Source: Synergistaceae bacterium (lineage in GTDB: Bacteria > Synergistota > Synergistia > Synergistales > Synergistaceae). From it: 5,636 bases of DNA. The stretch spans positions 1 to 5,636 of the forward strand of contig JAISLO010000022.1 of NCBI GenBank assembly GCA_031290815.1, read 5' to 3'. Both the position numbers and the translations under genes were made by a program. The notes beneath the pieces were generated by a model. The model had not been told where the DNA came from, searched no databases, and saw only the letters and a program-made list of their open reading frames with translations. Below, piece after piece: positions 5,151 through 5,636 of this stretch. Position 1 is the stretch's first letter; each line of letters starts with the position of its first letter.

Positions 5151-5636
5151 TCAGTCCTTTTTGCGAAGGACGACTGCCGCCGCTGCCGCGAGCGCGAAGA
5201 CTCCGAAGCCCGCGTCACAACCGCCGCCGCCGCCGGAACCGGGGCCTGTTTCGTTTTCATAGTCCGTAGCAGTCAGAGCAACATCTACAACCTGCTCGAA
5301 CTGCACTGCGCCCTTGCGGTAGCTTACACTCTTGACTTTCGCGTCTGATACGGTACTTACGCCAGTGGCTACGATGTATAGATCTTCGTATGCACCAGCA
5401 CCTCTTGCCCCTTCGCGACTAGGCAGAGGGCCGATCCTGGCAGAGAGGTTGAGGTTAGGATCGGTTACTACAGATGCGTCTCCTAGCAGACCGATATCGG
5501 TTGCAACTTCTTTGATTGGAATGACAATTTCAAAAGAGTATGTTCCGGCCGTGCTTCCAGCCTTCACCCTCGTCGTCCAATTCTCAATGCCATCAGCGCT
5601 AGAATTCACTAGATCGGTTGCAGCAACACCTGTTTT
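5151..5636 (-). CDS. Synergist-CTERM surface/secreted protein, C-terminal part
   Basis: Only the last 161 codons are visible; the frame stays open to the window edge, so the N-terminus and any signal peptide lie outside. The visible N-terminal part (about 1-128) is rich in predicted beta strands (TYSFEIVIPI, AYEDLYIVATGV, KVKSVSYRKG) and belongs to no domain I recognise. The C-terminus is diagnostic: a glycine-rich linker GPGSGGGGG (131-139), Cys140 in GCDAGFG, a short Ala/Val/Leu membrane stretch (about 142-157) and the basic end RKKD. This matches the Synergist-CTERM protein-sorting signal, a tripartite surface-anchoring tag of Synergistota in which the Cys is the likely processing or modification site. 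The GTG at 5609 is an internal valine codon rather than a start, because the frame continues upstream without a stop. The protein is expected to be exported and kept at the cell envelope. Confidence 0.82.
   Translation of the reverse strand, partial: KTGVAATDLVNSSADGIENWTTRVKAGSTAGTYSFEIVIPIKEVATDIGLLGDASVVTDPNLNLSARIGPLPSREGARGAGAYEDLYIVATGVSTVSDAKVKSVSYRKGAVQFEQVVDVALTATDYENETGPGSGGGGGCDAGFGVFALAAAAAVVLRKKD

Noticed and set aside
5607..5609. GTG on the minus strand as a start for the surface protein
   Set aside because: The reading frame continues to the window edge without a stop, there is no ribosome binding site, and sorting-tag proteins need an N-terminal signal peptide, which would lie outside the window.
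1..5636. CRISPR array, tRNA, rRNA, insertion sequence or phage genes
   Set aside because: No regularly spaced repeats, cloverleaf, rRNA-like sequence, transposase motif or phage structural gene was seen on either strand.

Overview
The window most likely comes from a member of the phylum Synergistota, a group of Gram-negative, mostly anaerobic bacteria. The strongest clue is the minus-strand gene at the right edge. It ends in a glycine-rich linker, a single Cys (GGGGGCDAGFG), a short Ala/Val/Leu membrane segment and a basic tail, which is the pattern of the Synergist-CTERM sorting signal. The base composition is GC-rich, genes are tightly packed with overlapping starts and stops, and nothing points to phage or transposons.

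Left part (7-2206, plus strand). A glycosyltransferase of the MGDG-synthase/UgtP type is followed after an 82-base gap by a metallo-beta-lactamase-fold hydrolase with an intact metal site. The gap contains a hairpin and no clear ribosome binding site for the second gene.

Middle (2300-4594, plus strand). Three envelope genes form a translationally coupled cassette: a DUF2157 multi-pass membrane protein, a GDYXXLXY-domain protein, and a small protein with an N-terminal GYF_2 domain and a C-terminal membrane helix. The first two families are commonly found together. The joins overlap by 8 and 4 bases. The cassette ends in a tandem hairpin module whose second hairpin is a good intrinsic terminator (4631-4659).

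Right part (4660-5636). A stretch that looks intergenic contains a small gene of 48 codons (4826-4972), preceded by a near-perfect Shine-Dalgarno sequence and an extended -10 promoter. The peptide has a charged N-terminus and a hydrophobic C-terminal helix whose only charged residues (D31, R35, E38, K42, R45) are spaced 4-3-4-3. This narrow stripe of alternating charge resembles the TisB-type membrane toxins of type I toxin-antitoxin systems. Its mRNA region is rich in complementary segments: an 8-bp closing stem around most of the gene, a 13-position hairpin and a 7-bp hairpin inside it. A second copy of one pairing arm lies just before the ribosome binding site. This is the most interesting part of the window. 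After it come a GC-rich hairpin at 5061-5089 and the 3' end of the convergent surface-protein gene.

All family names come from reading motifs by eye; no database search was run.
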